A stretch of DNA of 64,000 nt from Conchocele bisecta (GCA_029237695.1 CM055279.1:26605237-26669236), one strand, 5' to 3'; positions 1 to 11,355 are shown, counted from the stretch's first letter. The notes: generated from the letters alone by a model not told the origin. Made by a program: numbers and translations.

Positions 1-43
1 ATAGTGGGCCGTAATGTTGAAACAGTGGCAACGAAGACCGCGC

Positions 44-835
44 TACTGTCTGTTTCACGAAACCTGTCCATATTTTGCGGCCATATAAACAATGCAAAAA
101 CAATTTTTGTTTTGATAATATTATACTGGATTATTTGATAATATTATACTGGACGAAGGCCGGAAGGCCTCGTCCAGTATTCCCGTGACTTTTCCAAGTT
201 TATATCCCCGATAAATTCCACAAAAAGGCCATTCATTCCTTATAATTCCAGCATTTGAAATATATTCATCAAGAAAATGAGTTTATTTTCCGTTTTCTTA
301 AGAATTAGTTTAACTGCGCCTGACGGTTACGGAAAGTAGTTCGGCATGGAGTTTACTGGGATATAAATTTTGGACAGAGACTTGCCACGGACAAATCAAA
401 TGTTAGGGAATTGTGTAAATATTTTTGTGCTGGAATTATTAAATTATATCAAAATTTAAGAATGAGCCTTAAGGAGATTGAGGAGCTGGGGAGTAGCCAA
501 AAAACGAAAGAAAATGGAAATTGACTCCGAAACCTGGCTATATAGCTTGGAAGTGATCTAACAAATGTTAAAGTTTGAAAATCTGTCCACTATTTCTGAA
601 ATTGGAAAACAGAATCCCATTGTTACATTGTAGATCCCCATAGACATCTTCACAGAGTGTAGATTTAACATGGGGACTTTATTTTTCGCAATACAATCAA
701 TATTGGACCAAATTTCACGAAATAAAAAGAAGGCTCATTCTTAAATGTTGATAACATATTATCGAAACAAATTGTTGTTCTGACATTGTGGATAGTATTC
801 GTAAAATTTGGGCAGATTTCGCGAAACAGACAGTA
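44..835. repeat. Family G element, split by a family A insertion
   Basis: Inverted ends TACTGTCTGTTTCACGAAA (44) and its complement ending at 835. Inside is the inverted pair around CCCATGTTAAATCCCCATAG typical of the family. A family A copy (about 125-441) interrupts it, so G is the older insertion. Confidence 0.7.
125..441. repeat. Family A element, 5' truncated, nested in family G
   Basis: Only the second palindrome arm (from TACTGGACGAAGGCC) and the 195-bp tail ending TGCTGGAATTATT remain. Family G sequence resumes directly after it. Confidence 0.65.
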
Positions 836-865
836 ATCAAGAAATCCCTGTCCATTGTGTTAATT

Positions 866-1128
866 TTATCCCGTCAACACAGTGCGTATGTGCCGTGAAA
901 CACGGTGCCGTGAAACATTTTTGATATCCAGTTAATACAATTTTTGCATTTTACAGCCATTTGAAGGTGTTGACGGGATAAATAGAATAGTAGGTTAGTG
1001 CCGTGAATGGGAAAAAATATCTGGCGCGGCACGGAAACGGGATGTGCTCGGCAGAGCCTCGCCCATCCCGTTTCCTGAGCCTTGCCAGATATTTTTCCCA
1101 TTCACGGCACTAACCTACTATTCTCTAT
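866..1128. repeat. Family B composite MITE
   Basis: Two parts: a CCCGTCAACAC...GTGTTGACGGG segment (868-980), then a ~140 bp near-perfect palindrome with arms starting GAATAGTAGGTTAGTGCCG. It lies 15 bp beyond the GPCR stop codon, within the likely 3' UTR side. Confidence 0.75.
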
Positions 1129-1142
1129 AATGAGGCCACATA

Positions 1143-2104
1143 TTAGGCCGGGCCTGACCTCCGAAACCAATAAAACAGGTCACGAAACCCAGACGCGTAC
1201 CGTTTGTTCATGAGCCCGTATATAATAGGGTTACACCCACTGTTTGCGTACCCAATCAGTATAACTGTCATCTGAAACCACCTTGATACGTGGCCCGTGT
1301 ACATGATTGATAACCCCATATGTATACAATACGGCAGCCAGAACAATATAAAACACACGACAACCAGAATCAACGACTTTGCCAGTCGTAAATCTTCAAC
1401 ACGACGCCCCTGTGACGACATTGATTGTTTTTCCTTCATTCTATTTGTACGCTGTCCCGAATTTCGGGCGACGCCATTAGTGGAATTATCACAGGAACCG
1501 GCTTCGGTAGCAAATCTTATACCCGTTTCAACGTCTGTGGTGTTACCAACTGCGGGAGTTAAACGATGAACGAGTGCCACTTGTCGGGGATGCGTGTTTA
1601 ATTCGGATGCGTTAATGGTATGCATTAGACGGTCAACGTGTGTTGTTTGTTTCAATGTTGTGTCTAATCCAGATGTACCACATGTCGGTACTAGACGATT
1701 ACTCTGTGTCGGTTGCCTGACTGCCATGTTTAGTTCGGAGGCGGAAGTTTTGCTTGACACGTCTCTTTGCGCCACGACAGCGCCCCCTGTGCGTATGTCG
1801 TGAACAAATACGTCGGGATTTTGTTCATTCGTTGTGGAGCTCACTGGCTTCGGAAAGATAAAACGACTGACGATGTGACTCGAATGCACCTTCAATGTGC
1901 TCTGTCTGACTGCACGGCATATGAATACATTACAGAATAGCATAATGGTGAAAGGAACACCGAAACAGACGCCAATCATGAATAGCGCATACGTGATATT
2001 CTGCGGCCAATCACAGAAGCAGAAGGACTGTTGGGGTATGTATGTATAGCGACCCCATCCGTAAAACGGCGCGGCGGCCAGTAACGATGACACGAGAAAC
2101 ACAA
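1143..2104 (-). CDS. GPCR exon 4: TM4 to C-terminus
   Basis: The acceptor reads TCTCCATTTCAG before 2104. The exon encodes the rest of TM4, extracellular loop 2 with a Cys pair (FCFCDW), TM5, the long third loop, TM6, TM7 and the stop TAA at 1145-1143. The loop-3 segment (roughly 1390-1880) is rich in Ser/Thr/Gln and looks unstructured. Confidence 0.85.
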
Positions 2105-5100
2105 CTGAAATGGAGAACAATAGTAGAGTAGATGAACAAGATTTCGAACAGCTATGATGTTTCTTTTGGTACCAATGGAGGTTCGCATCAAGGGGTTCTA
2201 CGAGACATTTTGGGTCATGGACTATGATAACACTGCCCAGTCCATGTCATACATGAACACGTGCAAACACGCATTTGTATATTGTAATCGTGCACGGCGA
2301 TTATCCTGTATCTCTGTTGGCTCGATATGTATTTTAATTTATTTTCTTCACTCAGTTGTGTACAGACAATTAATTGAAGGGAACAGTGGAAAAAATGGAC
2401 TAACTCCATGATCCATGATGGAGTTACTGTCTGTTTCACGAAAGTTGTCCAAATTGTACGGCTATATAAACAATGCAAAGACAATATTTTTTCCGACAAT
2501 ATTAATTTAAAGGAAAATTTAAGAATGAGCCTTTTTTTTATTTCGTGAAATTTGTTCCAATAATGATTTTATTACGAAAATACAATTTCCCCATGTTAAA
2601 TCCCCATAGACATATTCACAGAGTGAAGATGTCTTTGAGGATTTAATATGGGGTAATTTTTATACTTTCAGAAATACTGGACCGATTTTCAAAATTTAAC
2701 TTGTTTTCTTAGTTAAATCATTTCCAAGTTATCTAGCCAGGTTTTGGAAGCAATTTCCATTTTGTTTTCGTTTTTTGACTGCTTCCTCAGCTACTCCACC
2801 TCCTTTTCCCTCATGTTAAATTCCCATACAGAAATACATTTTTCGTAATAAAATCAATATTTGACCAAATTTTACGAAATAAAAAGAATGTTCATTTTTA
2901 AAATTTAATATTATCGAACAAAAATACTGTTTTTGCATTGTTTATATGGCCATAACATGTGGGTAGGTTTCATGAAACAGACAGTAGTCTACTTCATCCA
3001 CTGATATATTCAATTGATTACATACAATGTCATGTATGAATGTACTCAGGGGAGGGGGACTATTTTCATACGTACTTGGGGGCCGTTTCACTAAACTTCG
3101 TACGACTAAAATGTTCGTAAGTGCAAAATTATGATAGTCTGTAAATTTCATATTAACAACGTTTTCTTGTAAACAATTATTGGATTTACATTTATTGAGC
3201 ATAGGCTGCATATGCAGCTTATGCTCAATAAATGTAAATCCATACATTGAAATTTACAGACGATCTTAAATTTGCACTTACGAACATTTTAGTCGTACGA
3301 AGTTTAGTGAAACGGGCCCCTGGTTCGCTCAGTGGCAACCGTGACTGATATGTACTCAGAGATCAACCGACATGTATATCTAAAGACTAGAAAACAATGG
3401 ACATTCGGGGACGATTTTACGTTTAGAAGGCGAATATGTTGCGGTACAAATGTACTGACGATATGTTGGGTTTTTGTTTCTTTGTTAGGGTTTAACGGCC
3501 TATCAACAGATAATGTCGTTTAAGGCCGGGTCAATGGGGTTAGTAATAAATCCCATATATATATTTACAATATATATTCAGCCCTGAAATCAGAATAATA
3601 ATCCTGATTGATGCCAGGTCCTCGTCACACCAGAATCACTTGGGCCCCCTCCCAAAACCAGTAGGATCAGTAATAATCTTACTCCTTTTATAATAGGCAA
3701 TAACCCAATTAAACTCCCAGGTAACAAAAGAGCCAAAGATAAAAACGTACCTGAGGGCCAATCCATGCAGATCGTGATAAGGAGGAACCCATACTGTTAA
3801 TTTACGCCATACTTACGATATCAATGTGCATGATCATGTGGTTACAACAACAACAACGTCGCCCACTCCAAAGTAAGTATTATTTTATATTTTCCTTAAT
3901 ATGCAATGGATTTTGATGAAATATGGCGCAGCAAACGCGTCTTCATGAGCCGGTCTAGGGAGTTTGACACAGACTTATGTCGGAGACACGGAAATCGATT
4001 CTTCGCAAAAACGACAGAAGTTTGGGCAAAAATAAATAGACCACAAAATGCAGCTTAACAAGACGCGTTTGATGCGCCATATTGCATCAAAATCCGTTAC
4101 GTAATAAGGACACTATACAATAATACGTACTTTGAATAGGTACTTATAGTTGTTGTTAGTACCACGTGATCATACACCTTAGATATGCATAAAGTTGTTG
4201 TATGTGTCGGGTTAACTCATATCAGTTGTGAGAGCGATAGCAGTGAGCGACCGCGGGAAGTGTCTACACATCCGCCCGTTGTGATAATCTTGACATTAGT
4301 TGTAAACGTCTTTATTTCAAAATACTCGAATAATATGCAGGCGGTTGTGCAGTATCGGACCGGACCGTGCTGTGATTCTGGGGACCGTTTCACTAAACAT
4401 CGTACCACTAAAATGTTCGCAAGTGCAAATTTATGATAGTCTGTAACTTCCACAGTAACGATGTTTTCTTGTAAACAATTATTGGATTTACATTTATTGA
4501 GCATAGGCTGCATTTGCAGCCTATGCTCAATAAATGTAAACCCATCAATTGAAATTCCCAGCCAATCTTAAATGTGCACTTGCGAACATTTTAGTTTAGT
4601 GAAACGGGCCCCTGGTATTGTATACCAAATTCAGCATTTGTTCAGCTCTTTATCTTCAACCTTACCCACAGGTGTTTGAACAGATGGTCATTATTTGGGT
4701 GTTGCATGGGTACTTTGGTGGATTTCGGTAGATTTCGGTGGATTTCGTTGTCTTTGGGTAGTTCACATAGTTTTGTGCAACTACTAATGCTCAAACATTA
4801 CACATGATAAAATACAAATCGACAATTATCAACACATTCACCGTTCCGAACGTTTGGGCCTCTGTTATACTGTGACTGTGAAAATACCCATACGTACTTA
4901 TGCGTGTAATTTGCAGGAGGGGACGTAAATTATATGTTGGTAACAATGCACCGAAACCACCAGAGATACCGAAATAACCCATAAAACACCTAACCCAGAA
5001 CTGTGAACCGTCGACCTTACCTGCTATCATAACGGCGGCATTGCGAACGGTATAGACCCTGTGGACACATCCGGGTCTACAGACCATCACGTAGCGATTA

Positions 5101-8100
5101 ATGCTGATGTTGCAGAGGGACAGGACGCTGGTGACCAGGGTAAGCATGTTTGTGAAACCAAAGGTGACACATGCGGCATCCGAGAACGGCCAGTAGCCCA
5201 TTATGATCGCGACAACTGTCGGGTAAAAAAACACTAAATAGTGCAAAATCGTCAAAGGGGCCGGTATAAAAATAGTCCGGATGTTTTGAGGCCACAAACA
5301 CAGTTTGCTTACAATTCCTGTAGCCGATTTCATCAAAATTGCAAAGTATACTTATCTAGCAAAGATAAGTATACTTTGCAATTTTGATCATTTATTGTAA
5401 TCATTTATTTTTCCCGACATGCATTATTTCATATACATGTAGAACTAACGACTGCATATATTTGATGATTAAAAGTATGCAGAATTATTATACTGAATTT
5501 GTTACATTATCACAGCCAAAATGGCTGTGATAATGTAATAAATACAGTATAATAAACATTAATCAATTTATCTTTAAGTTTAAAATTTCTCCCTCAAAGT
5601 ATACTTTGTTAGATAAGTATACTTTGCAATGTTCGTGAAATAGGCTACTGTACATTACTGCCCAATTCCACTAGATAAATATATTGGGGAGTTTTAAAGG
5701 TACATGCCCACTCAGTAGGCACAAACTGTTCTTTATAGGAATTAAATAAGTGTATAATTGTGTCACTATTCCACCAGTTTTAAAAAGTATGAGTGCCCGC
5801 TTTTCAGATATAATCATTTAGTGATATTTATTTTACTGATAGTGACGCGCGGTGGTATCGGGCTATTTTCATATGCAAATGAGGCATGATATTTTTTAAT
5901 TATTTATACTAATTAAATGCGTCACCTGAAAAAATAATATGTTCGACAAATTATAAAGTATGATCATTGCACATCAAAAAATAAATACAGAAAATAAATA
6001 GTAATTTCCGCTAAAATTTTAAGGAATCCCGGTTATCGCCCCTGATATCAGTGTGGAAATATATATATGATATAAAATGTATTATAATGCCAATCAAAAC
6101 GTGGGGTAATGGTGAATGAATGTTTCTTTTGTCAGACAATGTCATATCTACAGAATATACAAAGCTATCTGTCTCTCTATAGTATAACCTTCTGAGTGGG
6201 CATTCTGGTATGGATTTTGATATGTTAATTTTTCAGCCAGTCCAACCGTCACAAAATGATTTTCAGACTAATCCTTTTATGAAAATGGGGTGTTTTTGTT
6301 CTGAAAAAAGAAATTACTTGCAAAAAGTGCAGATCCTGATGAGACGGCTCGTTACGAGCCGGCTCATCTGGATCTACACTTTTTGCCAATTCCACTATAC
6401 AGGCCTGTACGTGGTGTTGAAAGGGTTAAAGAGGAGGCATATCACAATTTAATAAAAAAAATGTGTTTTAGAATGCATGAAACAAAACTTGTCGTCTGCT
6501 GTTGTATTATATTTTGTCTTCTTTCTCAATAAAACATGGTTCGAAGTCGAGCTTAATTGGTCGATGTGTACGATGAACATCAACCTTTAGCACCAGTTTT
6601 TAGCATATCTGTAGCATGTAAAAGTACACACTGTACCAGTTGGTTACACAATTGCAGCGGTCAAATGATGTAAACAATATTATTTTATTTCCTATGAGTA
6701 AGTGAACCTCTTGTTTAATTCCAGGGCTCTAGATAAGGAATTAGTAATTGAGTAATATCAATTGGGTATTTCAAAATTTTAATTGGGTGAAATAAAATCA
6801 CGCTACTGTTTACACATCAACAGACAGCAATTATTGAATAGTTTGCTTCTGAATGAAAACATGTCTTGTCTACAATTCTAATGAAATACCAAGATGTGTT
6901 TTCATGGAAAAATGAGAAAAATATGCTATATTTGTGGTCTGTTTATTGTTTTCTGTAGCATGGTAAATGTACCACAAATTTTTCATTGCTTTTTGATACT
7001 CACTATTTCAATTGGGGTTTTGGCAATTTGAATTGGGTATTTAAGCAAATACGCACCTTATCTGCAGCTCTGTTAAATTCATGCAGACGTATTACAATGA
7101 GGAATCGTAGCTCGTTTTATCCCGTTGAATTTATTTATAGAAATCCCGTCCAAATTGTGTACTTTGGGGCCTAATATAGGAATGAATGGCCTTTTTGTGG
7201 AATTTATTAGGGTATAAACATGGAAAAGTCGCGGGAATACTGGACGAAGGCCGGAAGGCTTCGTCCAGCATTTCCGCGACTTTTCCAAGTTTATATCCCC
7301 GATAAATTCCACAAAAATGCCATTCATTCCTTATAATTCCAGCATTTTAAATAAATTCATCAAGAAAATGTGTTTATTTTCCGTTTTCTTAAGAATTATT
7401 TTAACTGCGCCTGATGGTTACGAAATGTTGTTCGGCATGGGAGTTTACTGGAATATAAACTTTGGACAGAGACTTGCTATGGACCAATCAAATGTGAGGG
7501 AATTGTGTCAATATAGTGATTTCGACTAATGGTGATCCAATCATCCTACTTATCTATGCAATCTGATCTGGGACTACATTACAGTGGGGTCAGTGTGTAA
7601 GTGTACACACGAACGAACACGACAGGTTGTTTCGTGTAAGTGCACACACGAACGAACACGACAGGTTGGAAACAACCTGTCGTGTTCGTTCGTGTGTGCA
7701 CTTACACGCTGACCCCACTGTATTTGCCAGATTTATATTTTCACACTTATAAATGTTATTGCAATCAGTGTATATGCCGTTACATGGCACGTTTCTACGT
7801 TCGCGTTGCGAATTTATTGTTTATTGGGAGATGCGGCCAAAATTTAAACGTTTTCAATCAAAAATAATGTCTAAACATACTGTGACATTGTCAATATGGT
7901 TGCTCCAAAATGCGCCAGAACGCAGGAAATGCGATGTAGATTTCAAAAAGATTTCCGGGGGGATGCCCCCGGACCCCCCTAGCGCTATCCCGAGCTCTGC
8001 TCGGTCGACGAACGTATGCTCGTTCGATAATATACTCAAGTATTGCAAAATAGTTATCCCCCCCCCCCCACCCGAAATCTGGGATCCGCGCCTGACTATG

Positions 8101-9561
8101 TTGGCAAAACTCATGTGTTTGTGTTTTTGTCGGTAAGAAAAACGCTGAAATACAGTATAGGACCGGATCTCTATAAATAGACATGCAAAGAGAAATAACT
8201 AGCTACGATGCCTCATTGCAAGTCATGTACAAGTAGATCCGACAGCATCCATACGAATTGTGCAATTAGGAGAGACCGGCCATCTTAGGGGAACTCGATT
8301 GTTAAGTTTCTAGTAAAACTATTTGGTGTTTTCTAACCTGTCACTGGCATGTTGACGATGGAGACTAGGATGTCGGCTGCCGACAGGCTCAACATGAACA
8401 TGTTGGTCACGGTCCTCAGTACCTGTGTGGGAATATAATTTTTTATACGGTGATGTTGCACACCGCGCCGGCGTAAAATAGTTCACGTCGAAAAATGCAC
8501 CGGTTTCCTGACGAGATGTCACGTAGCTCTATCTAGAGCTATCGCATAAACGCATTTTCGTCTAGTAACCGGCGCAAATTTATTGCGCCGGTTACTAGAC
8601 ACAAATGTGTTTATTACACTATCTTATGCTGAATGTGATTTCTTCAGGAATCAGGCGCCTATTTCAACTTGACAAAAATTACGCCGATGTAGAGTGTTGA
8701 GCCAGTGGTTCAGTTACCATGGTTACGGTCATAGTGATAGCGATTGGGTTGATACATAGAGGATACCAGGCTCGTGTATTTTGATATCAAGCAAGGCTAG
8801 GAAACGCGTAGGAATTCCGAGGCTTGCCGAGGAATTCCTGCCGTTTCCGAGCCGAGCCTGATAAACTTGATATCAAACGCGGACTTGTTTCCGTGACGTC
8901 TTTTGGCGTAATTCGGTAACGTCATGTGAAGCCGTTCGACCAATGAAACGTCAGTTTTCAATTTGTTGTAACCCGGATATTTGTATCAGGTCCATGTCTG
9001 ATACAGCAATATGTTGTCAGTCAGTATGTATTTGGCAAATGCAGAGATCGTTACCTGACAAAATGATCTAGCACGATAGTACGTTGGTCATTTCACGAAG
9101 TCCTTATGGTGGTCATCAGAGGGACATGTAACAATGGTACTCTATGCAATGTCACGACGCAGTAGTAGTAAACCTAAATATAGAATAAGGACACGTGACG
9201 TTCTTCTGATGTGTCCACTGCAATATATGGACAGTTTCAATTTAATGAATGGTGAAACATTTAATAAAATAGTGTGCATTTCGCTTCCGTTTTGTTGGAG
9301 TTGTGTCCCTCATTTTATATACAAAAGAGTGAAAAAATGTATAGTTTACGTTATCATCACACTGACGTCATCCGGTAACGTCATATAGCTGATGGTCAAG
9401 CACGAAGTTCTTACCTTGGACTTCAGGACAATAATCCATATTGCCAGATTACCCGTGACAGACACTACTATGATTGCGGAGAGGAGCGTGGCTTCAATAA
9501 CCCGCTCGGCTATTGTCACGTCGTATGACGTCACGTTGGAACTGTCCGTTGATGAACTCAT
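1143..9561 (-). CDS. Class A GPCR, melatonin-receptor-like, 4 exons
   Basis: Predicted 462-residue seven-helix receptor of the plasma membrane, joined from four minus-strand exons: 9561-9415, 8422-8338, 5215-5021, 2104-1143. All junctions are GT-AG and phases 0/1/1 fit without a break. The start is the first in-frame ATG after a TAA at 9667-9669. Visible: N-glycosylation site N9; GN in TM1 (N38); LSAAD in TM2 (D66); C93 before TM3; NRY (117-119) instead of DRY; a TM6 FxxFWLPY (about 395-401); NPIIY (434-438). The third intracellular loop is long (about 175 residues, polar) and the tail short (about 20). The NRY motif, 'VVAI.MGYWPF' region and NPIIYG ending resemble melatonin receptors and their invertebrate relatives. 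Melatonin receptors usually have NAIIY, so ligand identity is open. Introns (992, 3122 and 2916 bp) are full of MITEs. Confidence 0.85.
2425..2986. repeat. Family G element in GPCR intron 3
   Basis: Ends TACTGTCTGTTTCACGAAA (2425) and TTTCATGAAACAGACAGTA (2986) are inverted. The core has paired CCCCATGTTAAAT motifs. Confidence 0.7.
3078..3320. repeat. Family D palindromic MITE
   Basis: Runs from GGGGGCCGTTTCACTAAAC to GTTTAGTGAAACGGGCCCC. The centre is ATTGAGCATAGGCTGCATAT followed by its complement. The element is almost one long hairpin. Confidence 0.75.
3460..3560 (+). repeat. SINE fragment with Meta-like domain
   Basis: GGGTTTAACGGCC, TATCAACAG and GTTTAAGGCCGGG occur in the order seen in the central Meta domain of mollusc SINEs, as I recall it. 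A related piece lies inverted at 39740-39805. No tRNA head could be recognised. Confidence 0.4.
3823..4181. repeat. Family E MITE with shortened core
   Basis: Ends resemble TGATCATGTGGTTACAACAA and its complement near CACGTGATCATACACCTT. Arms pair GCAAACGCGTCTTCATGAG with the AAGACGCGTTTGATGCGCC side. Half of the central ATCGATTTCCGTG palindrome is missing. Confidence 0.7.
4380..4612. repeat. Family D palindromic MITE
   Basis: Same hairpin as at 3078, with centre GAGCATAGGCTGCATTTGCA. It ends GTGAAACGGGCCCC. Confidence 0.75.
5021..5215 (-). CDS. GPCR exon 3: TM2 end, TM3, NRY, start of TM4
   Basis: 65 codons in phase 1/1. The acceptor reads TTTACCCGACAG and the donor GCAG|GTAAGG. The exon encodes the conserved TM3 cysteine and the ISINRY motif. 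Confidence 0.85.
5320..5648. repeat. Family C MITE in GPCR intron 2
   Basis: Ends GTAGCCGATTTCATCAA and GTGAAATAGGCTAC are inverted. Subterminal GCAAAGTATACTT blocks are present, and the central palindrome is CACAGCCAAAATGGCTGTG. The left block is expanded by an extra inverted AAAGATAAGTATACTTTGC. Confidence 0.8.
5696..6206. repeat. Family I element
   Basis: The inverted ends are GGTACATGCCCACTCAG (left) and CTGAGTGGGCA (right). Internal marks are GATATCAGTG...GGGG.CGATA and the AATTAGTATAAATAATT-like motif. Further copies at 21284, 29766 and 31886. Confidence 0.65.
6320..6428. repeat. Family J fragment
   Basis: Core palindrome GAGACGGCTCGTTACGAGCC with flanks reading as an inverted AGATCC..TGATGAG pair. 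It ends GTGGTGTTGAAAGGGTTAA. The left end is not clear. Confidence 0.6.
6722..7072. repeat. hAT-like MITE, TIR CAGRGCTC
   Basis: Starts CAGGGCTCTAGATAAGG and ends CCTTATCTGCAGCTCTG. Flanking 8-mers TTTAATTC and TTAAATTC differ by one base. A sibling lies at 63232-63586 and a fragment at about 21705-21870. Confidence 0.6.
7178..7512. repeat. Family A MITE
   Basis: Full ~150 bp palindrome (GGAATGAATGGCC...GGCCATTCATTCC, with CTGGACGAAGGCCGGAAGGC at the centre), then the tail, cut short near 7512 in the GTGTAAATA motif. Confidence 0.75.
7582..7720. repeat. Family H MITE, TA duplication
   Basis: CAGTGGGGTCAG...CTGACCCCACTG flanked by TA on each side. Inner ACACGAACGAACACGACAGG occurs twice before the turn and once inverted. 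TA flanks and CAGTG/CACTG ends suggest a Tc1/mariner-pogo type mobiliser. Confidence 0.7.
7940..8096. repeat. Fragment of a GC-rich hAT-like element
   Basis: Contains GGGGATGCCCCCGGACCCCC and ends CCGCGCCTGA after a C run. The same GCCCCCGGACC block occurs near 11716 and 56989. Confidence 0.5.
8338..8422 (-). CDS. GPCR exon 2: TM2
   Basis: 85 nt, acceptor ATTCCCACACAG, donor GACAG|GTTAG. It encodes the TNMFMLSLSAADILVS segment, the canonical TM2 with Asp 2.50. This short exon is easily missed because the open frame around it is interrupted. Confidence 0.85.
8547..8612. repeat. Palindrome in GPCR intron 1
   Basis: TCTAGTAACCGGCGCAA, a 5-bp loop, then the exact complement (8561-8599), extended by weaker AAACGCATTTT / ACAAATGTGTTT pairing. 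Confidence 0.7.
8778..8879. repeat. Palindrome in GPCR intron 1
   Basis: Arms TTTGATATCAAGC...GGCT and its complement ending CTTGATATCAAA enclose CGAGGAATTCCT-type inner pairing. No copy elsewhere in the window was noticed. Confidence 0.6.
9415..9561 (-). CDS. GPCR exon 1: N-terminus and TM1
   Basis: 49 codons from ATG at 9561 to donor CCAAG|GTAAG. It encodes a short Ser/Thr-rich N-terminus with NVT, then TM1 with the GN motif. The frame is open back to 9666 but with no ATG there. Any 5' UTR exon is not identified. Confidence 0.8.
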
Positions 9562-9678
9562 GTTAAGATATGACTGTGTCTGGTCGAATGGCGTCGTGGT
9601 ACACGTACGAGTAGCACTGTGGTTGGTGTTTTCACGATTGCCTGTCACATACACATAACAAGTCAATTACATGTGTAT

Positions 9679-9917
9679 TTAACCCTTTCAACACCAAGTA
9701 ACTTAATAGGATGTTCCATGCCAATGTTTCACGCTATTTCATTAATTTTGTTCATTCAAATTATCCCATTCTTCTAAAAGGGTAATCTGTACGACGTTTA
9801 AAATTATTAACAAACAGTGGAGATCCTGAAGAGACGGCTCGTTACGAGCCGGCTCATCTGGATCTGCACTGTTTGCAAACATTGTCTCTATAGAGGTATG
9901 TGGTGTTGAAAGGGTTA
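9679..9917. repeat. Family J element upstream of the GPCR
   Basis: TTAACCCTTTCAACACCA to TGGTGTTGAAAGGGTTAA, with a core AGATCCTGAAGAGACGGCTC inverted on GAGCCGGCTCATCTGGATCT. It lies about 120 bp upstream of the GPCR start codon, so it could touch the promoter or 5' UTR. Confidence 0.7.
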
Positions 9918-9936
9918 AGGACGTTTGGTAGTACAT

Positions 9937-10082
9937 GGGGCCGTTTCTTTAAACTTCGTATGACTAAAATGTTCGTAAGTGCAAAATTATGATAGTCTGT
10001 AAATTTCACATTAACATTGTTTTCTTGTAAATAATTATTGGATTTACATTTATTGTCGTAAGAAGTTTAGTGAAATGGCCCC
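9937..10082. repeat. Family D, internally deleted
   Basis: The left half is intact to CATTTATTG, then it jumps to GTCGTAAGAAGTTTAGTGAAA. Nearly the whole second arm is lost. Confidence 0.65.
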
Positions 10083-10295
10083 TGATGTACATGTATATAT
10101 CGTAAATATATGGTTAGTGCCGTCGAATATATTATATAGTCGGTTGAGCCTTAAACAGCTTTATACTGAACTTAATTGCTTGAACGTGCGAGACGTCATG
10201 TTTTGACGTCATTCCCTCGCCACATGTCATAAATCTAACGACATCATTCAAAGCAAAATGGCGGCGTCCACGCTAGGTAGATTCTGTATTGTATC

Positions 10296-10460
10296 TGATA
10301 TTGTTCATCAATAAAGTCAAACGTTGACAAAAAAAATGAGAGTACATGCGGAATAAACGTCATTTATGGAAAATATTGCAATTTTTTTTTCCGAAGGCAC
10401 AAATTCATATGTCGTGTCTCAGCTATGGGTGGTTTCATTTAATGCGGTAACAAAACTTTC
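10296..10460. repeat. Family N fragment
   Basis: CATCAATAAAGTCAAA, AGAGTACATGCGGAATA and TTTCCGAAGG.ACAAA match the copy at 50757-50995 in order. Confidence 0.5.
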
Positions 10461-10519
10461 GATATGTTTATCTGTTTGCGAGGATTCCATCTCGTTTATT
10501 GTCGTATCGCAACAACACA

Positions 10520-10921
10520 CAAGGGGCATGATCACGTGGTTACAACAACAACAATGTCGCCCACTCCAAAGTAAGTATTATTTGATATTTCTCTTAATAT
10601 GCAACGGATTTTGATCAAAATGGAACAGCAAACGCGTCTTCGTGAGCTGCATTTGGTGGTCTAGGGAGTTTGACACAGACTTATGTCGTTTTTGCGAAGA
10701 ATCGATTTCCGTGTCAGAGACACGGAAATCGATTCTTCGCAAAAAAGACAGAAGTTTGGGCGAAAATACAGAGACCACCAAATGCAGCTTAACAAGACGC
10801 GTTTGATGCGCCATATTTCATCAAAATCCGTTACGTAATAAGGACACTATAAAAGAATACGTACTTTGAATCGGTACTTGAATCGGTTGTTGTTGTTAGT
10901 AGCACGTGATCATACACCTTG
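10520..10921. repeat. Family E MITE, full length
   Basis: Most complete copy. The ends AAGGGGCATGATCACGTGG and CACGTGATCATACACCTTG are inverted. The subterminal triplet runs are (CAA)n on one side and (GTT)n on the other. The central palindrome is ATCGATTTCCGTGTC plus its complement, flanked by GCATTTGGTGGTCT / AGACCACCAAATGC. Confidence 0.8.
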
Positions 10922-11022
10922 AGCGCATGGCTTTAATGAATACATAATTGGCTCTTGGAGTTGCAAATTAGAGCAATTTTACGTTGAACTTCGTCCAATT
11001 ATTTACATCGTATGTCCTTAAA

Positions 11023-11355
11023 CAAGGTGTATGATCACGTGGGTGCAACAACAACAACAATAGCTGAAAGTGTTGTGTTGTGAAAGTGTTGTAAGTGCGC
11101 CCACTCCAAAGTAAGTATTATGTTATAGTTTCCTTAATAGGCAACGGATTTTGATGAAATATGGCGCAGCAAACGCGTCTTCATGAGCTGCATTTGGTGG
11201 CCCCGTGAGTTCGGCACATACGTATGTCAATCCGTGTCAATCGATTCTTCGCAAAAACGACAGAAGTTTGGGCCAAAGTACCGAGACCACCAAATGCAGC
11301 TTAACACGACGCACAAAAATCTGGTACATAATAAGGACAAAATAAAAGAATACCC
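11023..11355. repeat. Family E MITE, right end lost
   Basis: Left end CAAGGTGTATGATCACGTGG and the core are present. The match stops in ATAAGGACAAAATAAAAGAA, where family G sequence begins. Confidence 0.65.

Noticed and set aside
7854..8184. Overlapping frames around 7.9-8.1 kb
   Set aside because: They run through a C-run and a GC-rich transposon fragment inside GPCR intron 2.
9562..9666. Upstream extension of the GPCR N-terminus to 9666
   Set aside because: The frame opens with TTG directly after a TAA. No ATG before 9561, so not a eukaryotic start.
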